Below, piece by piece: positions 26,761 through 34,998 of a DNA stretch of 64,000 nt (its first letter is position 1; each line of letters starts with the position of its first letter). The notes beneath the pieces are model-generated. The model did not search any database. It was not told the DNA's origin and saw only the letters and a program-made list of their open reading frames with translations. Made by a program: the position numbers and the translations under genes. The DNA comes from Microbacterium sp. LKL04 (GTDB lineage Bacteria; Actinomycetota; Actinomycetes; Actinomycetales; Microbacteriaceae): contig NZ_LT627736.1 of NCBI RefSeq assembly GCF_900102005.1, positions 744,001 through 808,000 on the forward strand, in the 5' to 3' direction.

Positions 26761-26948
26761 GGGGGATCGGAAGCCTCCGCGTCCGCCTCGGCGGCTTCGA
26801 CGTCGAGATCACCGGCGTCGGGTGCGACGAACCGCTCCTCGGGAGACGGCTCGTCAGGTCGGTCAGCGGCACCGGCGGGCGCAGGAGGCAGGCCGTCCTG
26901 CTCTCCGCCGACGAGTCGCTCGAGGTCGGGCGTGTAATCGTTGCTCAT
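26754..26948 (-). CDS. Acidic 64-residue ORF, probable N-terminal part of the split membrane protein
   Basis: Starts at ATG 26948 behind a GAGAGGA ribosome-binding site and ends at TGA 26754. Very acidic and proline-rich (DRPDEPSPEERFVAPDAGD, then DVEAAEADAEASDPPE). The last codons pass through six consecutive C residues; a single-base deletion there gives ASDPPNEPGSRALDAGDVALLTF and continues into the four-helix protein, for a fused protein of about 222 residues. It is either a genuine small acidic protein or, more likely, the cytoplasmic N-terminus of that membrane protein. Confidence 0.6.
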   Translation of the reverse strand: MSNDYTPDLERLVGGEQDGLPPAPAGAADRPDEPSPEERFVAPDAGDLDVEAAEADAEASDPPE

Positions 26949-27012
26949 GGGTGTCCTCTCGACTCTTCGAGCTTCTCGGACCTCGAACGTCGCGTCGAGG
27001 GTCTTGACGGAG

Positions 27013-27885
27013 TCAGCTGGTTTCGGCCGGTTCCAGCAGATGAAGCAGCCGTACGCGGATCGGTTGGGCACGCTCGGTGAAGGCGCGCTGCGCGGCCACG
27101 TACTGGGCCTTGCCCGTCGGCGTCTCGATGGGCACGGCGGAGTAGCCCCAATCGCTGAGATCGTACGGCGAGGCACGCATGTCCAGTTCTCGGATGTCGC
27201 GGGCCAGCACGAACGCATCCAGAAGCAGTTCCCCGGGGACGAGCGGGCCGAGCTTCACTGCCCATTTGTACAGGTCCATGCCGGCATGAAGGCAGCCCGG
27301 CTGCTCTGTCAGCGCCTGAGTCTCACGCGTCGGCGCGAAGCGGTTGAGCGGCGTGGCTTCAGGCGTGAAGAAGCGGAACGCGTCGATGTGCGTGCACCGC
27401 AGATCGTGCGCCTCGACGACGGCATCCGTTCCGTCCGCACCGAGCCGTAACGGCACGGGATGCCGCGTCTCGCCGTCCCGGTAGACCATCGCCCACTCGT
27501 GCAGACCGAAGCAGCCGTAGGATCCGGTCCTCCCGAGAGTGCTCGAAAGGATGCCGCGGATCGCGCGGACGAGCGGAGCCTTCTCGGTGAGGAACGCCTC
27601 GGTGTCGGCGGTGACGTCGTCGCCGACCACCCGGTACCAGCGCCAGGCGGCATGCGGTGAGTCGGCGGCATCCGCCAATCCCACATCACGCCCCGGGTGC
27701 CAGCGGCGGAGGACGGCCGGCTTGTAGGAGTAGTACGTGTAGAGGAAGTCGTCGACCGGGTGCGTCTCGCCCCGGGCCGCGCGGTGGCGACGGCCGGCGG
27801 TGAGGGCCTCGGCCCGCTCGGCGTGCGCCTGCATCCGTTCGGTCCATTCGGACCGTGCGAGGACGGCGCTCGTCAGGGTGGGCAT
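27013..27885 (-). CDS. 3-methyladenine DNA glycosylase-like protein
   Basis: A 290-residue soluble protein of an actinobacterial family that genome annotation usually calls 3-methyladenine DNA glycosylase. Recognisable stretches: HPVDDFLYTYYSYKPAVLRRWHPG, LEPAE near the end, and GCLHAGMDLYKWAVKLGPLVP. I see no helix-hairpin-helix or AlkD/AAG motif, so enzymatic activity is not shown by the sequence. ATG 27885 is the first start after the HMCES stop (11-base gap) and gives family-like N-terminus TLTSAVLARSEW. Its neighbour HMCES also acts on abasic DNA, giving a plausible repair context. Confidence 0.75.
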   Translation of the reverse strand: MPTLTSAVLARSEWTERMQAHAERAEALTAGRRHRAARGETHPVDDFLYTYYSYKPAVLRRWHPGRDVGLADAADSPHAAWRWYRVVGDDVTADTEAFLTEKAPLVRAIRGILSSTLGRTGSYGCFGLHEWAMVYRDGETRHPVPLRLGADGTDAVVEAHDLRCTHIDAFRFFTPEATPLNRFAPTRETQALTEQPGCLHAGMDLYKWAVKLGPLVPGELLLDAFVLARDIRELDMRASPYDLSDWGYSAVPIETPTGKAQYVAAQRAFTERAQPIRVRLLHLLEPAETS

Positions 27886-27896
27886 GCGGGTGCGGA

Positions 27897-28604
27897 TCAG
27901 ACGGGCTGGATCAGCTCGGGGGAGTCGTTGCGGACGTTGCCCACGGCGCTCGAGACGACGTGGTCGGTGAGCCCGGTGACGACCTGGGGGGCCGCGTCGA
28001 CGGCGGCGTCCAGGAGGTCCCCGACGTTGTCGACCTCGGTGTCGAGCCAGGCGTCCGCGAAGTCGGCGTCGAGGAACAGCGGCATCCGATCGTGGATCGA
28101 CCCGAGCGGCGCGACGGCGTCGCGCGTGATGATCGTGAACGACAGCACCCATTTGGTGGGATCGTCCTCGGCTTTGGCGGGGTCCTTCCACCACTCGTAG
28201 AGCCCTGCGAACAAAAGAGGCGACCCGTCGGCGGGATGGATGAAGTACGGCGTCTTGCCCTCGTCGGTCGTCTGCCACTCGTAGTACCCGGTGGCAGGGA
28301 CGATGGCGCGGCGCTTGATGAGCGCTTGCCGGAACATCGGCTTGTCCTCGAGCTCCTCCGAACGCGCGTTGAACGCCCGAGCGCCGACCTTCACGTCCTT
28401 CGCCCACGAGGGGACAAGGCCCCAGCGTGCGGGCTCCAGACGCCGTGTGGGCGGGTCGGTCTTGGCCGAGTCGAGAACGATCCCGACCTGCGACGTCGGG
28501 GCGATGTTGTACGACGGAGTGGGAAGGTCATCGCTCTCGACGTCGACGCGCAGCACACCGACGAGTTCCGAGGCGACGTTGGCAACGACGAAGCGACCGC
28601 ACAT
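27897..28604 (-). CDS. SOS response-associated peptidase family protein (HMCES/YedK)
   Basis: A 235-residue HMCES/YedK protein that crosslinks to abasic sites in single-stranded DNA through its N-terminal cysteine. The mature N-terminus is MCGRFVV, so Cys2 is available once Met1 is removed. Other conserved residues: YNIAPTS (asparagine), ARAFNARSEE, PATGYYEW (glutamate), and HDRMPLFL (histidine). ATG 28604 is certain: it exposes Cys2, and a TAGGCT -10 ends seven bases upstream, inside the end of the upstream gene. The longer in-frame start would bury the cysteine. Confidence 0.95.
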   Translation of the reverse strand: MCGRFVVANVASELVGVLRVDVESDDLPTPSYNIAPTSQVGIVLDSAKTDPPTRRLEPARWGLVPSWAKDVKVGARAFNARSEELEDKPMFRQALIKRRAIVPATGYYEWQTTDEGKTPYFIHPADGSPLLFAGLYEWWKDPAKAEDDPTKWVLSFTIITRDAVAPLGSIHDRMPLFLDADFADAWLDTEVDNVGDLLDAAVDAAPQVVTGLTDHVVSSAVGNVRNDSPELIQPV

Positions 28605-28611
28605 GGGTGTC

Positions 28612-28617
28612 AGCCTA
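28612..28617 (-). promoter_or_regulatory. -10 element of the HMCES gene (leaderless)
   Basis: TAGGCT on the minus strand, seven bases before ATG 28604, overlapping the last codon of the upstream DUF2183 gene. Confidence 0.5.
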
Positions 28618-29661
28618 GGAGGAGGTGGGGACATCGCGGACGATGTCGACGTCGGTCAGACGCTCGAGCAGCTCCGCGCCGTCGTCTCCGGTCACCCACG
28701 GCACGCCGGCCGCGCTGTGATCGTCCACCGCGGTCCGGCCACCGGCGAGGACCGCCTCGGCCGGTGTCAGTCGCCGGATGGCTACGGCAGCGACCTGCTC
28801 GGGATGCTCGATCGTGAACTGCGTGTAGATCTCGTCGTCGTGCTGTCCGTCGTCGCCGATGAGCAGCCAGTCGATGTGGGGGAACTCGTCGGCCAGGCGG
28901 CGCAGGTTCTCCTTCTTGTGCTCCTTGCCGCTGCGGAACCACCGGTCGTGCGTCGGGCCCCAGTCCGTCAGGAGCATCGCGCCGAGAGGGAACAGATGCC
29001 GGCGCTGGAATCGCACGAGGGTCGGCGCGACGTTCCATGCTCCGGTCGAGAGATACAGGATGGGCGATCCGGGGTTCTCGCGCGCGAGCCGCTCGAGCAG
29101 AACGGCCATTCCGGGGACCGGCTGGCGGGCGTGCTCATTGAGGACGAAGGAGTTCCACGCTGCGACGAAGGGCCGGGGGAGCGCGGTGACCATCACGGTG
29201 TCGTCGACGTCCGAGATGACGCCGAACCGGATGTCGTCTCCCACGATGAAGACGCGGGCGTCGACGGGATCTGCCTCTTCGACGCTCATCGTGATCGTCT
29301 GCCAGCCCGCGGAGAGGCTGGCGGGCAGGACCGCGTCGATGACGCCGCCGCGGTCGGCCGTGACCTCATGACTCACCCCGTCGATGACCACGGAGACCGT
29401 GGCGTGGGCGATCGGCACGGCGGCGAAGCTGCGCCAACCCCGCACGCCGGCGTAGTCGCCCCGCTCGCGGCGCTTCGCCTTCGGCGGGATCAGCACTCGA
29501 CCGAGCACGCGCACCCACTCGGTGCTGCCGTATCCGGGGAACGCGGCGACGGTGGGACGCCTTCCCCTCGCGCGAGCACGGTTCTCACGCCAGGAGTGGA
29601 ACCGGTACTCGAGGCGCGCCAGCCACAGCACTTTCGTGTCGGGCGCAGAGGAGGAAGCCAT
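28615..29661 (-). CDS. App1/DUF2183 family phosphatidate phosphatase-like protein
   Basis: A 348-residue protein of the DUF2183 (App1) family, HAD-like phosphatases first studied as yeast phosphatidate phosphatase. The nucleophile motif is SDVDDTVM (D-x-D-x-T, about residue 150), a later motif is YLSTGAWN (serine/threonine), and GDDGQHDDEIY supplies the acidic metal residues. An N-terminal non-catalytic domain of about 130 residues precedes. No signal peptide. It is four bases after the DedA-type gene, so they share a transcript. The substrate in bacteria is not established. Confidence 0.88.
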   Translation of the reverse strand: MASSSAPDTKVLWLARLEYRFHSWRENRARARGRRPTVAAFPGYGSTEWVRVLGRVLIPPKAKRRERGDYAGVRGWRSFAAVPIAHATVSVVIDGVSHEVTADRGGVIDAVLPASLSAGWQTITMSVEEADPVDARVFIVGDDIRFGVISDVDDTVMVTALPRPFVAAWNSFVLNEHARQPVPGMAVLLERLARENPGSPILYLSTGAWNVAPTLVRFQRRHLFPLGAMLLTDWGPTHDRWFRSGKEHKKENLRRLADEFPHIDWLLIGDDGQHDDEIYTQFTIEHPEQVAAVAIRRLTPAEAVLAGGRTAVDDHSAAGVPWVTGDDGAELLERLTDVDIVRDVPTSS

Positions 29662-29665
29662 CGGT

Positions 29666-30343
29666 TCAGTCTTTCACGTCGTCGGCGCGACCCTCCATCG
29701 CATCGTCGAGTTCGAGGTGGCGAGCCTCCCGCGCGCTGATGACGCGCTTGGCGATGTAAACGAGCACGAGGAAGGCGGCGATGATCCCGACGAACAGGTA
29801 ACCGGCGTAGTGAAGGCTGTCGGAGAGTTCACGGTAGCCCTCCGCCGCCGCAGCGGCGACGGAGACGTACGCAACCGACCAGACCGTGCAGGCGGGCACG
29901 GTCCACGCGAGGAACCGGCGGTAGGCGAACCCGCTCATTCCGACGGTCAGGGGCACGAGGGAATGGAGCACGGGGAGGAAACGCGACAGGAAGATGGCCG
30001 GCCCACCTCGCCGGCGCAGGTAGAGCTCCGCGCGCACCCAATTGCGTTCGCCGATCAGCCGGCCCGCGCGGGAGAACCGGATGCGGGGACCCAGCCATCT
30101 GCCCAGAGCGAATCCGATGCTCTCGCCGACGAGGGCGCCGACGAGGACGGCGAGGACGAGCCAGGTTCCCTCGGCCAGATTGTCGACGGCGGTGCCGGCG
30201 ACGATGACGATCGAGTCACCGGGGACGACGAGTCCGACGAGGACGCTCGTCTCGAGCATCATCGCGATGCCGGCGACGATGACGCGCACAACGGGATCCA
30301 CCGCCTGGACGGTGCCGAGCAGCCAGTCGAGGATCTCGTTCAC
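29666..30343 (-). CDS. DedA family membrane protein
   Basis: A 225-residue DedA/SNARE-associated (VTT) protein with about five hydrophobic segments. Family signatures: ETSVLVGLVVPGDSI (about 31-45), GALVGESIGFALGRWLG and FLSRFLPVLHSLVPLTVGMSG. The family is thought to flip lipids or act in membrane homeostasis. The start is GTG 30343, with GATAAT ending eight bases upstream. A pair with the App1-type lipid phosphatase is suggestive of a lipid role. Confidence 0.92.
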   Translation of the reverse strand: MNEILDWLLGTVQAVDPVVRVIVAGIAMMLETSVLVGLVVPGDSIVIVAGTAVDNLAEGTWLVLAVLVGALVGESIGFALGRWLGPRIRFSRAGRLIGERNWVRAELYLRRRGGPAIFLSRFLPVLHSLVPLTVGMSGFAYRRFLAWTVPACTVWSVAYVSVAAAAAEGYRELSDSLHYAGYLFVGIIAAFLVLVYIAKRVISAREARHLELDDAMEGRADDVKD

Positions 30344-30363
30344 GACCTCAGATTATCCGCCGT

Positions 30364-30369
30364 CTACCC
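30364..30369 (+). promoter_or_regulatory. -10 element of pabB (leaderless)
   Basis: TACCCT ends seven bases before GTG 30377. It lies back to back with GATAAT at 30357-30352 for the DedA gene. Confidence 0.45.
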
Positions 30370-30376
30370 TGAGGGA

Positions 30377-31666
30377 GTGTCCAGCGACCTCGCCTCACGC
30401 GTCCTTCACGGGTGGCTCGATCCGGCGGTCGCCTTCACCGCGGTCATCGGTGACGCTGCCGACGCGTTCTGGCTCGATGCCGGCCCCGGCGCTTCCCGCG
30501 GATGGAGCTGGGTGGGCACCGGCATCCCGTCGCCCCCTCCGCGCGATGTGGGCCTCGATGGTGCGACGGATGCCGCTGCGGGACCGTTCCGCGGCGGCTG
30601 GGTCGGCTGGTCGGGGTACGACGCGGCCGCGCGTCGCGCCGGGGCGCCTGCCGCGGACGACGCGGGACCCGCGGAGGTCTGGCTCCGTGTCGATCGGATG
30701 CTGGGGTTCGATCACGCCGCGGGCCGCCTGATCGCTTACGGGGCGGAGGACGCCCTCGACGGCCTGTCCGTCTCCGTGGCGCGGGCGATGTCGACCGGAG
30801 GGGCTCCGCGGCCTGCGGACCCGGCCCCGGTCGGAGTCCGCGCCCGCCACGATCCCGATGGGTATGCGGCCCTCATCGAGCAGTGCCGCAACGAGATCCG
30901 AGAGGGGCGTGCGTACCAGCTGTGTCTGACGACGCGGTTCGAGGCAGCGGCATCCGTCGACCCGGTCGACACCTACCTGCGTCTGCGTACCGCGACGCCG
31001 GCGCATCACGGCGGTCTCATACGCAGCGGCGGGTGGGCGCTTCTGAGCGCGTCGCCCGAGCAATTCCTGTCGGTCTCGGAGGGAATCGTCCGTACGCGCC
31101 CCATCAAGGGGACACGGCCGCGCTCCGCCGACCCCGCGGAGGATGCCGCTCTCGCCGCAGAACTGCGGGGGAGCGAGAAGGAGCAGGCCGAGAATGTCAT
31201 GATCGTCGACCTCATGCGCAACGACCTGCAGCGGGTGTGCGAGCCCGGGACGGTCGCGGCGGAGCGGTTGCTCGAGGTCGAGTCCTACCCCGCGGTGCAC
31301 CAGCTGGTGAGCACGGTAGCGGGGCGGTTGCGGCCGGGGACGACGGTCGGCGACCTGTGGGATTCCGCCTTCCCGGCCGGCAGCATGACGGGCGCACCGA
31401 AGCTGTCGGCGATGCAGATCCTCCACCGGCTGGAGGGCGCGCCGCGCGGCGTCTTCGCGGGATGCTTCGGGTGGATCGGTTCCGATGGGGGCCTCGACCT
31501 CGCGATGGTGATCCGGTCGATCGTGACGCACCCGGGCGGAGCGTACGTCGGCGCCGGCGGAGGCATCACGTGGGGCTCGGTGGCGGCCGACGAGGTCGCG
31601 GAGGTCGGGATCAAGGCCCGGGCGCCGCTCCGGGCGCTCGGAGCCGAGCTGCCGCCGGGATGGTGA
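30377..31666 (+). CDS. pabB: Aminodeoxychorismate synthase component I
   Basis: A 429-residue chorismate-binding enzyme. The discriminating lysine of PabB is present in RTRPIKGTRPR; anthranilate synthases have alanine there. Other motifs: SASPEQFLSV, AENVMIVDLMRNDLQRV, GSMTGAPKLSAM and GAGGGITWGSVA. It makes 4-amino-4-deoxychorismate for folate together with a glutaminase not seen here. GTG 30377 is set by the leaderless -10; the long upstream extension in frame runs through the DedA gene antisense and is spurious. Confidence 0.92.
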   Translation: MSSDLASRVLHGWLDPAVAFTAVIGDAADAFWLDAGPGASRGWSWVGTGIPSPPPRDVGLDGATDAAAGPFRGGWVGWSGYDAAARRAGAPAADDAGPAEVWLRVDRMLGFDHAAGRLIAYGAEDALDGLSVSVARAMSTGGAPRPADPAPVGVRARHDPDGYAALIEQCRNEIREGRAYQLCLTTRFEAAASVDPVDTYLRLRTATPAHHGGLIRSGGWALLSASPEQFLSVSEGIVRTRPIKGTRPRSADPAEDAALAAELRGSEKEQAENVMIVDLMRNDLQRVCEPGTVAAERLLEVESYPAVHQLVSTVAGRLRPGTTVGDLWDSAFPAGSMTGAPKLSAMQILHRLEGAPRGVFAGCFGWIGSDGGLDLAMVIRSIVTHPGGAYVGAGGGITWGSVAADEVAEVGIKARAPLRALGAELPPGW

Positions 31667-31680
31667 AAGTCCCGGTCCGC

Positions 31681-31686
31681 TAGGCT
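31681..31686 (+). promoter_or_regulatory. -10 element of leuS
   Basis: TAGGCT at 31681-31686, giving a start near 31693 and a leader of about 40 bases that contains the small hairpin GGCGC/GCGCC (31692-31708 region). Confidence 0.5.
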
Positions 31687-31734
31687 GAAAAGGCGCTTTC
31701 GCGCGCCCTCCCGACTTTGCACGATTGGTTCACC

Positions 31735-34314
31735 GTGTCCTCCAGCACCTCCTCCGACGCATCGGCTCCCGAGCAGACCGGCTTCGACTCCCGCGCCATC
31801 CAGGCGAAGTGGCAGGCCCGGTGGGCGGAGTCCGACCCGTTCAAGGCCGGCGGCGACGAGGACACGCGACCGCGCAAGTACGTGCTTGGCATGTTCCCGT
31901 ACCCCTCGGGCGACCTGCACATGGGTCACGCCGAGAACTACGCCTACGTCGACGCCGTCGCTCGGTTCTGGCGTCACCGCGGCTACAACGTGCTGAACCC
32001 GATCGGCTGGGACTCCTTCGGCCTGCCAGCCGAGAACGCCGCGATCAAGGGCGGCGCCGGGTCCGACCCGCGCGAGTGGACCTACAACAACATCGACCAG
32101 CACAAGGTCAGCTTCCGCGCGTTCGGGTCGTCGTACGACTGGAGCCGCGTGCTCCACACGAGCGACCCCGAGTACTACCGCTGGAACCAGTGGCTGTTCC
32201 AGCGCCTCTTCGAGCGCGGGCTCGCCTACCGCAAGCAGAGCGCCGTCAACTGGTGCCCCAACGACCAGACCGTGCTCGCGAACGAGCAGGTCGTCGACGG
32301 ACACTGCGAGCGGTGCGGCTTCGAGGTCATCAAGAAGAAGCTGACGCAGTGGTACTTCAAGATCACCGAGTACGCCGACCGCCTGCTCGATGACCTGAAC
32401 CAGCTCGAGGGGTTCTGGCCGCACAAGGTGCTGCAGATGCAGCGCAACTGGATCGGCCGCTCGATCGGCGCCGACATCGACTTCGAGATCGAGGGGCGCG
32501 CCGAGAAGATCACCGTCTTCTCCACCCGCCCCGACACTCTGCACGGCGCGACCTTCATGGTCGTCGCGCCGGACTCCGACCTCGCCGCCGAACTGGCCGA
32601 GGGCGCCTCGCCCGAGGTCCAGCAGCGCTTCCGCGGTTACCTCGACACGGTGCAGAAGACGAGCGAGATCGAGCGTCAGACCGCCGACCGCCCCAAGACG
32701 GGTGTCTTCCTCGACCGCTTCGCGGTCAACCCGATCAACGGCGAGCGTCTGCCGATCTGGGCGGCGGACTACGTCCTCGCCGACTACGGGCACGGTGCCG
32801 TCATGGCCGTCCCCGCGCACGACCAGCGCGACCTCGATTTCGCCCGCGCGTTCGACCTGCCCGTGAAGGTCGTCGTCGACACGACGGCTCCGGTCACCGG
32901 CGCGATCCCGGTCATCGAGGTCGACGAGGACGGTGTGCCGATCGGCGACGACCTCGAGTCGATCGACCCCGCCCGCACCGGCACCGCGCTGACGGGCGAT
33001 GGACGCCTCATCAACTCCGGGTCGCTGAACGGGCTGTCGAAGCGGAACGCGATCGCTCGTGCCATCGAGGAGCTCACCTCGGCGGGGACCGGCCGCGCCG
33101 CGAAGACCTACCGCCTCCGCGATTGGCTGATCTCGCGTCAGCGCTTCTGGGGCACCCCGATCCCGATGATCCACACTGAGGACGGGCGCATCGTCCCCGT
33201 CCCCGACGAGCAGCTGCCCGTCATCCTGCCCGACGCCAAGGGCCTCGACCTGAAGCCCAAGGGCACCTCGCCGCTGGGCGGCGCCACGGAGTGGATGTCT
33301 ACGGTCGATCCCGAGACCGGTGAGCCCGCTCTTCGCGACGCGGACACGATGGACACCTTCGTCGACAGCTCGTGGTACTTCCTGCGCTTCCTGGCCCCGA
33401 ACGGGGCGACGGAGCCGTTCCCGAGCGCCGAGGCATCCAAGTGGGCGCCGGTCGACTCGTACATCGGCGGCGTCGAGCACGCGATCCTCCACCTGCTGTA
33501 CGCCCGGTTCATCACGAAGGTCCTCTTCGACATGGGCCTCGTCGACTTCACCGAGCCGTTCACGAGCCTGATCAACCAGGGCATGGTGCTGCTCGACGGT
33601 TCGAAGATGTCGAAGTCGAAGGGCAACCTCGTCGAGTTCGCGTCGAGCATGGACGACCCGGGCGCGGATGCCGTCCGTGTCGCCATCGCGTTCGCCGGAC
33701 CCGTCGAGGACGACATCAACTGGGAGGACGTGTCGACCACCGGCGCCCAGAAATTCCTCGCCCGCGCGATGCGCGTGGCGACGGATGTCGCAAGCTCGAA
33801 GGACGTGGTGTGGGCGGACGGCGACACGTCGCTCCGGCGCGTCACCCACCGTCTCTGGGCGGACGTCGTCGGCCTCGTCGAGCAGTCGAAGTTCAACGTC
33901 GTCGTCGCGCGCCTCATGGAGCTCGTCAACGCGACGCGCAAGGCGATCGACTCGGGAGCCGGCGCCGCCGACCCCGCCGTCCGCGAGGCCGCTGAGGCCG
34001 TCGCGATGATCCTGGACCTCTTCGCACCGCACACCGCGGAGGAGATGTGGGAGATCCTCGGCTACGAGCCGTTCGTCGGCGTGGTGCCGTGGCGTCAGGC
34101 CGACCCGACGCTCCTCGTGGAGGAGTCGGTGACCGCGGTCGTGCAGGTCAACGGCAAGGTGCGCGGCACGCTCACCGTCCCGGCGAAGATCTCGGGCGAC
34201 GAGCTCGAGAAGCTCGCGCTCGCGGACGAGAAGGTGCGTCGGGCGATCGGCGACAAGGAGATCACGCGCGCCGTCGTGCGCGCGCCGAAGGTCGTCAGCT
34301 TCACCGTCGCGTGA
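31735..34314 (+). CDS. leuS: Leucine--tRNA ligase
   Basis: An 859-residue class Ia synthetase. HIGH motif as [14 protein letters not shown] (about residue 61), a zinc-binding region around CPNDQTVL and HCERCGFEV, the editing domain with [16 protein letters not shown] and [16 protein letters not shown], and KMSKS as SKMSKSKGN (about 623). GTG 31735 is preferred over TTG 31717 six codons earlier. The N-terminal [13 protein letters not shown] is a poorly conserved tail. No T-box was found upstream. Confidence 0.96.
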   Translation: MSSSTSSDASAPEQTGFDSRAIQAKWQARWAESDPFKAGGDEDTRPRKYVLGMFPYPSGDLHMGHAENYAYVDAVARFWRHRGYNVLNPIGWDSFGLPAENAAIKGGAGSDPREWTYNNIDQHKVSFRAFGSSYDWSRVLHTSDPEYYRWNQWLFQRLFERGLAYRKQSAVNWCPNDQTVLANEQVVDGHCERCGFEVIKKKLTQWYFKITEYADRLLDDLNQLEGFWPHKVLQMQRNWIGRSIGADIDFEIEGRAEKITVFSTRPDTLHGATFMVVAPDSDLAAELAEGASPEVQQRFRGYLDTVQKTSEIERQTADRPKTGVFLDRFAVNPINGERLPIWAADYVLADYGHGAVMAVPAHDQRDLDFARAFDLPVKVVVDTTAPVTGAIPVIEVDEDGVPIGDDLESIDPARTGTALTGDGRLINSGSLNGLSKRNAIARAIEELTSAGTGRAAKTYRLRDWLISRQRFWGTPIPMIHTEDGRIVPVPDEQLPVILPDAKGLDLKPKGTSPLGGATEWMSTVDPETGEPALRDADTMDTFVDSSWYFLRFLAPNGATEPFPSAEASKWAPVDSYIGGVEHAILHLLYARFITKVLFDMGLVDFTEPFTSLINQGMVLLDGSKMSKSKGNLVEFASSMDDPGADAVRVAIAFAGPVEDDINWEDVSTTGAQKFLARAMRVATDVASSKDVVWADGDTSLRRVTHRLWADVVGLVEQSKFNVVVARLMELVNATRKAIDSGAGAADPAVREAAEAVAMILDLFAPHTAEEMWEILGYEPFVGVVPWRQADPTLLVEESVTAVVQVNGKVRGTLTVPAKISGDELEKLALADEKVRRAIGDKEITRAVVRAPKVVSFTVA

Positions 34315-34353
34315 GCGTCTTCTCCACCGCCGCCATCTGATCCCGGTTCGTCC

Positions 34354-34385
34354 ACCGCCCCCTCGCCGTCCGATGAGGGGGCGGT
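34354..34385. terminator. Hairpin terminator after leuS
   Basis: ACCGCCCCCTC (34354-34364) pairs perfectly with GAGGGGGCGGT (34375-34385) around a ten-base loop. No T-run; 23 bases before the comEA start. Confidence 0.65.
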
Positions 34386-34407
34386 GCGGCGCCGCGAGGA
34401 TCGTGCC

Positions 34408-34998
34408 ATGGGTGCGCAGGCGGTGCCGACGTCTCGACGTCGGCTGGGGATCGGTGCCGCCATCGTCCTCGTGGTCGTCGTCGCCGCGGTGACGATCGCG
34501 ATCGGGATCATCCGGACGGGCGCGGAGTCCGCTGTCGAGACGGTGCCGGGCGTCGTCTCCGAGACGGCAGCGCCGGCGTCGGTGTACGTCCACGTCTCGG
34601 GTCAGGTGCGCGAGCCCGGTCTGTATCGTCTCGACCAGGGTGCGCGCGTGGTGGATGCGGTAGCCGCCGCCGGTGGCTTCTCGGAGAAGGCATCCCGTGA
34701 CGGCGTGAACCTGGCGCGTCCGGTGAGCGACGGTGAGCAGCTCCTGATCCCTGCCGAGGGCGAAGGGGGGACGGATGCCGGTGCCCCTGCGGTGCCGGAA
34801 GGTGACGGGCGCGTGAACCTGAACACCGCCGATCTCGCTGCCCTCGACACGCTGCCCCGCGTCGGACCCTCCATCGCACAGCGGATCCTCGATTGGCGCG
34901 AGGAGAACGGCCGGTTCAGCAGCGTCGACGATCTGATGGCCGTGCCGGGGATCGGCGAGAAGATGCTCGCGTCGCTCCGCGACCTGGTGACGGTGTGA
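34408..34998 (+). CDS. comEA: ComEA-type DNA-binding competence protein
   Basis: A 196-residue membrane-anchored protein. One N-terminal transmembrane helix (IGAAIVLVVVVAAVTIAIGI, about 15-34), then an SLBB domain (VYVHVSGQVREPGLYRL) and a C-terminal helix-hairpin-helix pair (VNLNTADLAALDTLPRVG and MAVPGIGEKMLASL) that binds double-stranded DNA. ComEA is the DNA receptor of transformation. The four-base overlap with comEC (GTGA) supports a DNA-uptake unit. ATG 34408 is the nearest start to the helix. Confidence 0.93.
   Translation: MGAQAVPTSRRRLGIGAAIVLVVVVAAVTIAIGIIRTGAESAVETVPGVVSETAAPASVYVHVSGQVREPGLYRLDQGARVVDAVAAAGGFSEKASRDGVNLARPVSDGEQLLIPAEGEGGTDAGAPAVPEGDGRVNLNTADLAALDTLPRVGPSIAQRILDWREENGRFSSVDDLMAVPGIGEKMLASLRDLVTV

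Noticed and set aside
26754..27218. 154-codon frame covering the acidic ORF and more upstream
   Set aside because: The upstream part is an off-frame shadow of the glycosylase-like gene; the start at 26948 has a good ribosome-binding site.
29522..30376. Upstream extension of the pabB frame through the DedA gene
   Set aside because: Antisense to a clear membrane protein, compositionally biased, and pabB has its own promoter and family-like start at GTG 30377.
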